A stretch of DNA of 64,000 nucleotides, from contig JAHBVY010000005.1 of NCBI GenBank assembly GCA_019637265.1, forward strand, positions 62,001 to 126,000, read 5' to 3'. This DNA comes from Polyangiaceae bacterium (GTDB lineage: Bacteria > Myxococcota_A > Polyangia > Polyangiales > Polyangiaceae). The position numbers and the translations under genes are program-made. The notes under the pieces were generated by a model, which saw only the letters and a program-made list of their open reading frames with translations, ran no database searches and was not told where the DNA came from. Positions 19,732 through 27,642 of the stretch are shown here, in pieces (position 1 is the first letter of the stretch; each line of letters opens with the position of its first letter).

Positions 19732-19759
19732 TTGACAGGGGCACCGCCGCGAGTAGAGT
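19732..19759 (+). promoter_or_regulatory. promoter of the tRNA-fMet gene
   Basis: Consensus TTGACA at 19732-19737 and TAGAGT at 19754-19759 are separated by 16 bases. The tRNA begins 13 bases after the -10 hexamer, the distance expected for a stable RNA promoter. Confidence 0.75.
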
Positions 19760-19771
19760 GCCGCCCTCTGA

Positions 19772-19848
<77 letters not shown>

Positions 19849-19849
19849 A

Positions 19850-19877
19850 GACCCCGGAGGCAACCCCTCCGGGGTTT
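19850..19877 (+). terminator. intrinsic terminator of tRNA-fMet
   Basis: ACCCCGGAGG (19851-19860) pairs with CCTCCGGGGT (19866-19875) over ten bases with a five-base loop, followed by a short TTT. It begins two bases after the tRNA CCA. Confidence 0.85.
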
Positions 19878-20247
19878 CGTCGTTCATGGGCGCGCTGTGC
19901 AAGCGCTGTCGTGTACGAACTCCCTGCTGTGGGGCGAGCGCTGAGCGCGGGCGGTGTTCACGGACGCAGCACGTGTCATCACGAACCCCGACGGCGGCCC
20001 GCGATGACGCGCGGCGCCGTGAGCCGGGGGCGAACCCCCAACCCGATCCACGAGCACCGTCGCAACGAGGACTGGCCAACGCATCGCAGTCGCTCGCCTC
20101 GGGACCTCGACTCATGAGCTAGGCAAGGAGACTGCCCTTTTTTTTTGGGGGGGGGTTGGTACCACCGTGGCGCCCTGCGCGGCGCTGCAGTCACCGTCGG
20201 GCCCTGGGTGATTGACCTGGGCGTCGCTCACGCTGCACCCTTCTCCG
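19878..20247. other. intergenic region with a T9G9 homopolymer junction
   Basis: This region of about 370 bases between the tRNA terminator and the kinase gene contains no frame I can support. At 20138-20155 nine T residues run directly into nine G residues. The kinase promoter must lie in this region but is not recognisable. No integrase or att-like duplication of the tRNA end is present. Confidence 0.5.
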
Positions 20248-21405
20248 GTGAAGCCCGACCCCCTCGCTGGGACCAACTACAAGATGCTGAGCCCCATCGA
20301 CCAGGGGGGCATGGGCGAGGTGGTGCTCGCGGAGCGGCTCGAAGACGGCGCCGAGGTGGTGGTCAAGCTGCTCCTGCTGAAGTACGCGAACGACCCGCGG
20401 CTGGTGGATCGGATGGAGGTGGAGGCGCAGATCCTCGAAGCGCTGAAGCACCCGAACATCGTGGAGGTGCTCGACCACGGCGTCACCCCCGAGGGGCGCC
20501 CCTTCTTCGTGATGGAGCGCTTGCACGGTCGCGACCTCGCGGACCACGTGGACGCGCACGGTAACCTCGGGGTGTACGAGGTGGTCAGGCTGCTGAGCCA
20601 GCTGCTCGCTGGGCTCGAGGCGGCGCACGAGCGCGGCGTCATCCATCGCGATCTGAAGCCGAGCAATGTTTTCCTTGCGGAATCATTTGGGAGCATCAAG
20701 GTCAAGTTGATTGACTTTGGCATCGGCAAGGTGCTGGGGAACACAGACATCCCCGCCCCGGCTTACCCCACTGAAGCGGGCACCCTGGTCGGCACCCCTC
20801 AGTACGCCGCCCCCGAGCAAGTCAAGGGGCGCACCGTCGACGCCCGCACTGACCTCTACGCCGCGGGGCTCCTCGTCTACCACCTGATCGCTGGGCGCGG
20901 CCCCTTCGACCACTCTGCCAACATGGGCGCCTTCATGCGCGCCCAGCTCACCGAGGAGCCGAAACCGCCGTCCTTCTATTGCCCCGATCCGGTGCCCCTG
21001 GAGCTGGACGAGCTCCTGATGCGCGCGTTGGCGAAGGACCCCGCCGACCGCTTCCAAAGCGCCTCGGAGATGCGGCACGATCTCCAGCAGGTCGAGGCGC
21101 TGCTGCGCGCTCCCGTCGGCTACGCAGCGACCACCACCTGGGACGCACAGGAGCTTCGCACCTTGGCGCTCGACCCACCGAGCGATTCCCTCGCCCCTCC
21201 ACGCGTGCCCACGCTGATCGTCGATCCCAAGAAGGCCGCGCTACCCGAGGAGCTGGGAGAGACGCGCACCTTGATCCCACGCGCGCCGAAGACGCTGATC
21301 ATCGAGCTCCCCAAGCGTCGCACCTACACGAGCTTCGCCATCGCCCTGTTGGCGAGCGTCGTCACCATGCTGATGGTCGGGTGGCTCATCGTCAGCTACT
21401 CGTGA
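20248..21405 (+). CDS. membrane-anchored Ser/Thr protein kinase
   Basis: A eukaryotic-like kinase of 385 residues. The P-loop is in IDQGGMGEVVLAE, the catalytic Lys in EVVVKLLLL, the catalytic loop is HRDLKPSNVF, the Mg loop IDFGIGKVLG and the P+1 region GTPQYAAPEQ, so it should be active. The domain ends near residue 270. A Pro/Thr-rich juxtamembrane segment follows (TRTLIPRAPKTLIIELPK). One C-terminal helix (SFAIALLASVVTMLMVGWLI) then ends at the terminus, so there is no extracytoplasmic sensor domain. The GTG at 20248 is chosen because it gives a short leader before the kinase fold; TTG 20212 is possible. Substrates are unknown; the FHA-cyclase is one candidate by domain logic only. Confidence 0.9.
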   Translation: MKPDPLAGTNYKMLSPIDQGGMGEVVLAERLEDGAEVVVKLLLLKYANDPRLVDRMEVEAQILEALKHPNIVEVLDHGVTPEGRPFFVMERLHGRDLADHVDAHGNLGVYEVVRLLSQLLAGLEAAHERGVIHRDLKPSNVFLAESFGSIKVKLIDFGIGKVLGNTDIPAPAYPTEAGTLVGTPQYAAPEQVKGRTVDARTDLYAAGLLVYHLIAGRGPFDHSANMGAFMRAQLTEEPKPPSFYCPDPVPLELDELLMRALAKDPADRFQSASEMRHDLQQVEALLRAPVGYAATTTWDAQELRTLALDPPSDSLAPPRVPTLIVDPKKAALPEELGETRTLIPRAPKTLIIELPKRRTYTSFAIALLASVVTMLMVGWLIVSYS

Positions 21406-21903
21406 GGCGCTGGCCTGCGGGTGCAGCCTTGGGCGTGGTTCGATCGGCGCTCAGGCGGGGCCTCAGACGCGAGCTGCGGACAGCGCACAGGAGGGCTGAC
21501 AGGATGTGAAAATGAGGGCAAGCTCTGGCCCGGGGAGCGCGGAGGTGACGCTCGATACGGCGTGAGGTGATCCGTAGCGCCCCCACAACCCCTGAACCAG
21601 TCCAGTCTACGATGATGCAGCACCGCTCCCACTCGCCGTCGCTCCGGTCACTTGGGTGCTCACAGCGAGAGGGAGCGGTGGGCTGTGGGGACCCCCTAAC
21701 CAGCCCGCGCGGCTTGCTCTAGCTGCACCGGACACGCGGCGCTCGGCGCACCAAGCACTCGCACCAATAAAATACCAATCATTACAGTGACTTAGGACAC
21801 ATCGAGGAGCCTCCCCGCCTCGCCGGCGTCACTCCAATTTTTTCTTGGCAACTCAGCCGTGGCAGCGCCGAACCTGCCGCGTCCCTTTTCATGGAGGCTC
21901 CTC
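21406..21903. other. long intergenic region upstream of the first PGRS-like gene
   Basis: About 500 bases without a supportable gene. The second half is notably AT-rich for this genome (CCAATAAAATACCAATCATT near 21764-21783, TTTTTTCTTGGC near 21838-21849) and probably holds the promoter of the PGRS-like gene. I cannot fix the hexamers. A GGAGG ribosome binding site ends the region. Confidence 0.5.
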
Positions 21904-23655
21904 ATGTCGATCGTCGATTCAGCTCGTCACCTCACCCGATCCACCCTCACTGGAGCGCGCCGAAACCGGCGCCTCGCACCGAGCGGGCTCGGTTTTCTAG
22001 GCGGGCTTGGGGCGGTGGCGCTCGCGACGGCTTGTTCGAGCCCCTATGTGTCGGAGGACGGCACGGGCGGTGTCGCGGGCAGCGGGGCGACGGGGGGTGA
22101 CGGTGGGGCTAGCGGTTCGGGCGCCACGGGGGGCGTCGGTGGGGTTGGCGGTGATGGTGGCGCAGGCGGTGTGGGAGCCAGTGGCGGCATCGGGGGAGAT
22201 GGTGGGGCAGCGGGTGTTGGAGGTGTTGGAGGTTCCGGCGGCGCCGCGGGTGTTGGTGGCACCGGGGGTATCGCAGGCACTGGAGGCACCGGGGGTATCG
22301 CAGGCACTGGAGGCACCGGCGGTACTTCCGAGCCTCCCTGTGATCCGACGGCAGGTCCGCTGGACAATGCCTGCGTCATCACGGAGGAGTACGCGCTCTT
22401 CGTGTCGCCTTCGGGGTTGGACACGGCGGAGGGGACGCGGGCAGCGCCGCTCCGGACGATCCATGAGGGGCTCAAGCGGGCGCGTGTCGCTGGCAAGCGG
22501 CTCTATGTGTGTGCCGATGGTGGCACTCATACCACGCCGGTGCTCGTCACTGGAACCGAAGCTGGCGTCAAAGTCTGGGGCAGCTTCCGTTGTTCGGACT
22601 GGAGCTACAACCCCTCGCTGCGAGCAAGGGTGCAGCCTGCGGAGGGGCCAGCGTTCTCTGCTTACATGGTGTACGCCGAAACGCGCTTCGATGGCTTCGA
22701 GTTCGTTGGCTCCGCAGAGTCCATGCCCGGTTCGAATTCAATCGCGGTGTTCGCATCACGGTCTGACTTGCTGACGATCGCGAACTCGGAGATCCGCGCT
22801 GGTGACGCCCAGGCGGGTGCGGCGGGGACGATGACGCCAGTAACGCAGGGCACGAACATTGATGGGAAATCGTATTCTGGCAACACTGGGGGTGCGGGTG
22901 GTACCAACACCTGTCCAGGAGGTAGTACGGGGGGTAAGGGTGGCAATGGACCCAGCGCGAACGCGGGTGCGCCGGGGACTCCCAGTGGCGCAGCTGGGGG
23001 CGGCGCGGGCCTGAAGTGCTTCGTCACCACCCCCATCGGAGCCCCCAATGGTTCAGGCAAGCCGGGTACGGCTGGCACCAACGGAAACAAGGGGTCCGGC
23101 GCAACTACCTGGGGCACCCTAGGCGAGTTCTCGTGGATCCCTGCCGACGGCACCAACGGAACCGCCGGCGGCAAGGGGCAGAGCGCCGGGGGTGGCGCGG
23201 GCAGTAGCCAGGGCGGGGGCGGGGGTGGCGGCGCTGGCGGCTGTGGCGGTGCGTTGGGGGGTGGCGGTAAAGGGGGCGGATCGAGTTTCGCCGTCTTGCT
23301 CTACGAAGCGCCGATCCGATTCGAGAACGTGGTGATCGTGGCGGGAAGGGGCGGCAATGGCGGCGCTGGCCACCCTGGGCAAGCCGGCTTGCCTGGCGGC
23401 GACGGGGGGCGCGGTGCGGGCCACGCCGACTTTCTTACCGCCACAGCATGTGGCGGCGGCCAAGGCGGCGCGGGAGGCAAGGGCGGTGGCGGCGGCGGAG
23501 GCGCTGGCGGCCTCTCGGTGGCGATCCTCCACCACGGTTCAGCGCCCACCGTGGTGGGCGGGAGCTTGAACCACGGCACCGCAGGCACCGCGGGGCCAGG
23601 CGGGGACGGCAACCCCGGCGTCGCGGGGCAGGCTGCGAACATCCTCGAGCTGTAG
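21904..23655 (+). CDS. PGRS-like Gly-rich surface lipoprotein 1
   Basis: A 583-residue exported protein. A long signal with hydrophobic core LGFLGGLGAVALA leads to a Cys near residue 42, suggesting a lipoprotein. A linker of GGxGGxGG units (about 50-150) is followed by a globular part (about 155-320) with FVSPSGLDTAEGTRAAPLRT and GVKVWGSFRC, resembling the start of DUF1565 or pectate-lyase-like beta-helix proteins. The remainder is Gly-rich repeats interrupted by hydrophobic beta strands, ending in GGLSVAILHHGSAPTVVGGS. It is paralogous with the next gene. It is probably a cell-surface or matrix protein; the function is unknown. Confidence 0.8.
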   Translation: MSIVDSARHLTRSTLTGARRNRRLAPSGLGFLGGLGAVALATACSSPYVSEDGTGGVAGSGATGGDGGASGSGATGGVGGVGGDGGAGGVGASGGIGGDGGAAGVGGVGGSGGAAGVGGTGGIAGTGGTGGIAGTGGTGGTSEPPCDPTAGPLDNACVITEEYALFVSPSGLDTAEGTRAAPLRTIHEGLKRARVAGKRLYVCADGGTHTTPVLVTGTEAGVKVWGSFRCSDWSYNPSLRARVQPAEGPAFSAYMVYAETRFDGFEFVGSAESMPGSNSIAVFASRSDLLTIANSEIRAGDAQAGAAGTMTPVTQGTNIDGKSYSGNTGGAGGTNTCPGGSTGGKGGNGPSANAGAPGTPSGAAGGGAGLKCFVTTPIGAPNGSGKPGTAGTNGNKGSGATTWGTLGEFSWIPADGTNGTAGGKGQSAGGGAGSSQGGGGGGGAGGCGGALGGGGKGGGSSFAVLLYEAPIRFENVVIVAGRGGNGGAGHPGQAGLPGGDGGRGAGHADFLTATACGGGQGGAGGKGGGGGGGAGGLSVAILHHGSAPTVVGGSLNHGTAGTAGPGGDGNPGVAGQAANILEL

Positions 23656-23828
23656 CCGCAATGGGCTCTGCGCAACGCGCGGGGCCCTTCGACCCTCATC
23701 GCCAATCGACCACGCGCGCACGCTCAGCGACACGGTCCTCACTCTACGACGCCTCCGGGCGCTCGCGCCGGAACAATTCTGCGCGGAAATATTCTAGCTG
23801 AACCAATCAGTCTAAGAAAGAACACCTC

Positions 23829-25607
23829 ATGACTCCTCTGATGCTCACTCAACCCCTCACGACGTCATTGGCTAGCGCCGTTTCAATGAAGCGCCATCGA
23901 ACACCGAGGTGCCATGCGCTCAGCGTGAGCGTGCTCACCTCCCTCATCACCTTGAGCGCAGCCGTTGGCTGCTCGGATCCCCCGGAGCCTGCCCCGGGCG
24001 CGGGCGGTACCGCGGGTGATGGTGGCACCGCGGGTGACGGTGGCACCGCGGGCGACGGCGGCACCGCGGGCGACGGCGGCACCGCGGGGATGGCTGGCGG
24101 CGGCGCGGGGGGCACAGGGGCTACCGGCGGCATCGGTGGGGTTGGCGGTATCGGCGGCGCGGGCGGAGTCGCTGGCAGCGCCGGAGCAGCGGGCACCGGC
24201 GGGGTCGGGGGTACCGGCGGCACGGGTGGCACCGGCGGAAGTGGTCCGGTGTGCGATCCATTGGGTCCACCGGAGGAGAACCCCTGCGCGGCCGACGAAG
24301 CCCATGCGGTCTTCGTCTCACCGAATGGCGCGCCAGGCGCGGCGGGCACCCGCGCGTCGCCGCTCGACTCCGTGAGCCTCGGCGTGCTCCGCGCCAAGCA
24401 GCAGGGCAAGCGCCTGTTCGTGTGCGGCAGCGCGGGCGCATTCGATGAGCAGCTCGCGCTCACCGAGGCGCACCATGGAGTGGAGGCGTGGGGCTCCTTC
24501 GACTGCACGGATTGGTCGTACGACAGCGGCATTCGAGCGCGCCTGGCTCCGGGCGACGATCGCCCCGCGCTGCGCGCGGACAACGTCACCGAGCCGATCG
24601 TCCTCAAAGGCTTCGAGTTCGTGGCGCGCGACGCCACTCAACCTGGTGGCAGCAGCGTCGCGGCCTTCGTCCGCAGCTCCACGGCGCTCGTGCTCGAGCA
24701 AGTCACCCTCCAGGCTGGTGCCGGGCGAGCGGGGACGGATGGGGTGACGACGCCCTACACCTACCCCACCGCGATTGACGGCAAGGCTGGGTCTGCTTCC
24801 GGTCCAGGCGGGGCGGAGACGCGAAACACCTGCCCAGGTGGAGCGGTCAGCGTCGGTGGGAAGGGCGGCAATGGGGGTAGCCCGCTTGGGATGCCAGCAA
24901 ACGGCACTCCCGCCCTCACCAGCCCCGATCCGGACGGGGGCAAAGGAGGGGTTCTCCCCTCCCCCATCCCTTCCTCCTGCCACATTGGCACCGGGTACGT
25001 AGGCCATGGGCGCGCCGGCAACCCTGGGGCACCCGGGGCGCATGGTGCAGGCGCTCCCCGGGGCGCGCTCAGCGCTGCAGGTTGGACCCATGGCACCCCA
25101 ACGGATGGTAGCCCTGGAGCCGTCGCGCAAGGCGGAGGTGGCGGCCATGGTAGAGGTGCCGTGGGCGGCGGCGGCGGCGGCGCCGGTGGCTGTGGTGGAG
25201 CGCTTGGCAAGGCGGGCAACAGCGGCGGCAACAGCGTCGCGCTGATGCTGTTCCAGGCTCCCATCCAGCTGGTGGATGTCACCCTCATCACCGCGGCGGC
25301 GGGCGCCGGGGGGCGCGGCAGCGCTGGCCAAGTGGGCCAGACAGGTGGCGCTAGGGGTATGCCTGGCACGACTGCCCCTGGCTGTAATCCAGGCCCTGGC
25401 GGCGAGGGTGGCAAGGGTGGCAACGGCGGCGGTGGTGGCGGCGGCGCGGGCGGCCTCTCGGTGGGCGTGATGCACTACGGCTCGGCGCCAACCCAGGTTG
25501 GCGGCAGCACCCAGACGGGCGCTGCGGGCGCCGCGGGTCCAGGCGGTCACTCGAGCAACGCAGGCGCCGCCGGTGTGTCGCAGGCCATCTTGGCCGTCGG
25601 ACCCTGA
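23829..25607 (+). CDS. PGRS-like Gly-rich surface lipoprotein 2
   Basis: A 592-residue paralogue of the preceding protein in the same order: signal ending in the lipobox LSAAVGC, a Gly-rich linker encoded by 18-base tandem repeats (24003-24092), a globular segment (FVSPNGAPGAAGTRASPLDS, VEAWGSFDCTDWSYDSG), then Gly-rich repeats ending GGLSVGVMHYGSAPTQVGGS. An internal ATG at 23886 (MKRHRTPRC) is an alternative start that keeps the lipobox. The pair arose by tandem duplication. AT-rich DNA just upstream suggests its own promoter. Confidence 0.8.
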   Translation: MTPLMLTQPLTTSLASAVSMKRHRTPRCHALSVSVLTSLITLSAAVGCSDPPEPAPGAGGTAGDGGTAGDGGTAGDGGTAGDGGTAGMAGGGAGGTGATGGIGGVGGIGGAGGVAGSAGAAGTGGVGGTGGTGGTGGSGPVCDPLGPPEENPCAADEAHAVFVSPNGAPGAAGTRASPLDSVSLGVLRAKQQGKRLFVCGSAGAFDEQLALTEAHHGVEAWGSFDCTDWSYDSGIRARLAPGDDRPALRADNVTEPIVLKGFEFVARDATQPGGSSVAAFVRSSTALVLEQVTLQAGAGRAGTDGVTTPYTYPTAIDGKAGSASGPGGAETRNTCPGGAVSVGGKGGNGGSPLGMPANGTPALTSPDPDGGKGGVLPSPIPSSCHIGTGYVGHGRAGNPGAPGAHGAGAPRGALSAAGWTHGTPTDGSPGAVAQGGGGGHGRGAVGGGGGGAGGCGGALGKAGNSGGNSVALMLFQAPIQLVDVTLITAAAGAGGRGSAGQVGQTGGARGMPGTTAPGCNPGPGGEGGKGGNGGGGGGGAGGLSVGVMHYGSAPTQVGGSTQTGAAGAAGPGGHSSNAGAAGVSQAILAVGP

Positions 25608-25620
25608 GACACCACGCAAA

Positions 25621-25636
25621 GTTTCCTTAAGGAAAC
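25621..25636. repeat. perfect 16-bp palindrome GTTTCC-TTAA-GGAAAC
   Basis: A perfect palindrome 13 bases after the stop of PGRS-like gene 2. Similar 14-16 base palindromes of the GTTTC-GAAAC type occur at 52319, 56720 and 59067. Confidence 0.6.
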
Positions 25637-25670
25637 TAACCGAGGGCACTTCGGCTCCACGGAGTGCCCT

Positions 25671-25690
25671 GCCAAACCCCCAAAACAAGC
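25671..25690 (-). repeat. dispersed G5 motif between PGRS gene 2 and the TRAP-type gene
   Basis: Read on the minus strand this is GCTTGTTTTGGGGGTTTGGC, one of the two best matches to the copy at 46988. It lies between convergent genes. Confidence 0.7.
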
Positions 25691-25768
25691 CGATGAACGC
25701 GCCCAGGAGCCCACTGGGCGCGCTCCGTTTTTGTCCTCACGCGCGTCGCGTGATGGCGCCCGCGAGCA

Positions 25769-25901
25769 TTGCTCAGGCAGCCTTACTTCTTACCCGACAG
25801 CTTCACCACGAGCACTAATCAGGCACCCTCACTTCTTAACCAATAGCTGAAGCGCCATTGCTCAGGTAGCCTTACTTCTTACCCGACAGCTTCACCACGC
25901 G
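25769..25901. repeat. triplicated 3' tail of the TRAP-type gene
   Basis: The last codons and stop of the minus-strand gene (25872 onward, beginning TTACTTCTTACCCGACAGC) are repeated almost exactly at 25783. About 44 bases match with one difference. A degenerate copy between them begins at 25829. The periods are 46 and 43 bases. Each outer copy carries the complement of the stop codon. Confidence 0.8.
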
Positions 25902-26867
25902 CTCGACTAGCGGCTTGGGGAAGGTGCCTTCCGAGAGGCGCTTCACGGCCTCGCGGAGCACCGCCTCCCACTCGGCGCGCTCCGCTTCGGTCAGGCTCAC
26001 GACCGTCATCTTGCGCTTCATGCGAGCGAAGGCCGCGTCATCCAGCTTGCGGATCTGCTTGGCGCTCTGCTTCCCGTAGCGCGCCTGCAGCTTCATGAAG
26101 GTCTTGCGGGTGTCCTCCCCCACTCCATCCAGCGCCGACTTACGCATCACGGAGGCGCCGATGGCGCACACCGTGGAGTCCGCGCCGATGTGGTCGAGCT
26201 GCGGCGCCCACTGCAGCTGCTCCGCGGCCAGCGGCGGCGCGCTCAGCACGTTGATGTTCCCGGCGCGCAGCGCTGGCAGCACCTCCATGGGGGCCACGGG
26301 CGTCGGCGTCACACCGCTGATCAGGCCGTACACCACCGGGGCCATCGGCTCATTGCGCCACACCGCAGGGCGCTTGCCCTTCAGATCCGTCGGTTTCCGC
26401 ACGGCAAATCCCTTCGACATCTGCCTCACGCGCCCCAGATCACCCCAGCCGAGCACCTGAAAGCCCGCGTCGGCGAACCCCGCCTCGAGATCGGAGGCCA
26501 GCGCTCGCCGCGCTTTGTCGAGCAGCGGCCACGAGTCGAGCACCCCTGGGAGCTGCAGCACCATCACGTCGCGATGGATGCGCGAGAGCCCCACCGAAGT
26601 GAGCGCCGCGATGTCGAGCTGCCCCGAGCGCAGCTTGGAGACCATGCCCGCCTCGTCCCCCTGCACCCCGTTGTAATAAATCTTCAGCTCGAGCTCGCCC
26701 TCCGTGCGGCGCGCGACCTGCCGCTCGAGCTTGCTCAGGTACTTCCCCCACGCGGAGCCCTTCGGCGCGAGCGTGGCGACGCGCAGCGTGGTGGCGGCCT
26801 CCGCGGGGCTCACCACGAGGAGCAGCCAAAGCCCAAAGCAAGCAGCGAGGAGACGCGAGGCGAACAT
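25872..26867 (-). CDS. TRAP transporter substrate-binding protein (DctP family)
   Basis: A periplasmic solute-binding protein of 331 residues with a signal peptide (FASRLLAACFGLWLLLVVSP, cut near AEA). The mature start LRVATLAPKGSAWGKYL and the segments GELELKIYYNGVQGDEAGM and LKGKRPAVWRN fit the DctP fold. The substrate is unknown but such proteins usually bind organic acids. No DctM or DctQ membrane partner lies nearby, so it is an orphan or works with a distant permease. ATG 26867 is preferred over 26906, which adds a polar leader. Confidence 0.85.
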   Translation of the reverse strand: MFASRLLAACFGLWLLLVVSPAEAATTLRVATLAPKGSAWGKYLSKLERQVARRTEGELELKIYYNGVQGDEAGMVSKLRSGQLDIAALTSVGLSRIHRDVMVLQLPGVLDSWPLLDKARRALASDLEAGFADAGFQVLGWGDLGRVRQMSKGFAVRKPTDLKGKRPAVWRNEPMAPVVYGLISGVTPTPVAPMEVLPALRAGNINVLSAPPLAAEQLQWAPQLDHIGADSTVCAIGASVMRKSALDGVGEDTRKTFMKLQARYGKQSAKQIRKLDDAAFARMKRKMTVVSLTEAERAEWEAVLREAVKRLSEGTFPKPLVERVVKLSGKK

Positions 26868-27199
26868 CACCCCACGGTGCGAGATCTCGACGGCCTGATC
26901 AAGCAAAAGTCGGCCCGCCGGCCTACGCGCTCGGCCATGGGAGCGGCGGCTCGATCTCCCACGCGGGTTTGCCCGCTAGGTACCGCACCACTGGGCTCTC
27001 CGGAGCAGCCTCTCAGGGCACCACGTGATCAGGGTTTTGGGGTTTGGCGTGTCACTTGCCAAACTGCCTCCGATCGGGCGCCCCGGAGCTCTGACGTCAG
27101 GCGCCGTGAATGACCTCCGCACGGCGCACTCCACAAAATGGGCCGCCGCGCAGCGCGCCACTACCATGGCGACGATGACTGGCGAGCGGGATCGGTAGC
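26868..27199. other. divergent region upstream of the TRAP-type gene
   Basis: This region holds the promoters of the TRAP-type gene and of the small membrane protein gene, neither identifiable. It contains a G5-type sequence at 27033-27048 (GGTTTTGGGGTTTGGC) followed by CACTTGCCAAACTGCC, partly its inverse. No gene is supported. Confidence 0.45.
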
Positions 27200-27529
27200 A
27201 TGGTGGGTCGCTTGGGCCGCCGCGCGGTGGAGGCGCTGGTGCTGTTGTTCGCCCTGCTCGGCTTCAGCTACGTGCCGCTGGGCGAGCACACCGGGCTCGA
27301 GCACACCCGCGCCATCATGAGCACGGACGCCGCTCGACGTGCGGCGCGCGAGCTGGCCCACAGCTGGCTCGACCTGCGGCAGCGCTGGCTCGGTGATCCG
27401 CGCGGCAACCTGCCAGCGCCGGCGCCCTCGGGCGGCGCCGACCAGCCGAGCTCCGAGCCGCTACGGGAGCTGCTCAGCAAGAGCGCGCCCGCAGAGCCCG
27501 CGTCGGCCGAGGCACCCGCCAGTCAGTAG
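27200..27529 (+). CDS. small single-span membrane protein, unknown function
   Basis: A 109-residue protein with one N-terminal helix (VEALVLLFALLGFSYVPLG), a conserved-looking amphipathic segment TDAARRAARELAHSWLDLRQ and a Pro/Ala-rich tail. Codon bias fits a real gene. Short proteins of this pattern occur in myxobacteria, but I do not recognise a family. It converges on PGRS-like gene 3. Confidence 0.6.
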   Translation: MVGRLGRRAVEALVLLFALLGFSYVPLGEHTGLEHTRAIMSTDAARRAARELAHSWLDLRQRWLGDPRGNLPAPAPSGGADQPSSEPLRELLSKSAPAEPASAEAPASQ

Positions 27530-27642
27530 CTCAGACCCGGCAGCTCCACTGACGAAGCTGCCTGGCGCGGCTCGTCTTGCGGTTCAACGGTAGAGCGGAT
27601 GAGCTAGCGCTGCACCTGACCCGGCGCAGCGCCCGCAGCTCG

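Noticed and set aside
21904..25607. Gly-rich proteins as collagen-like triple helices
   Set aside because: The repeats are GGx/GxGG rather than regular Gly-x-Pro triplets, so a collagen fold is not supported.
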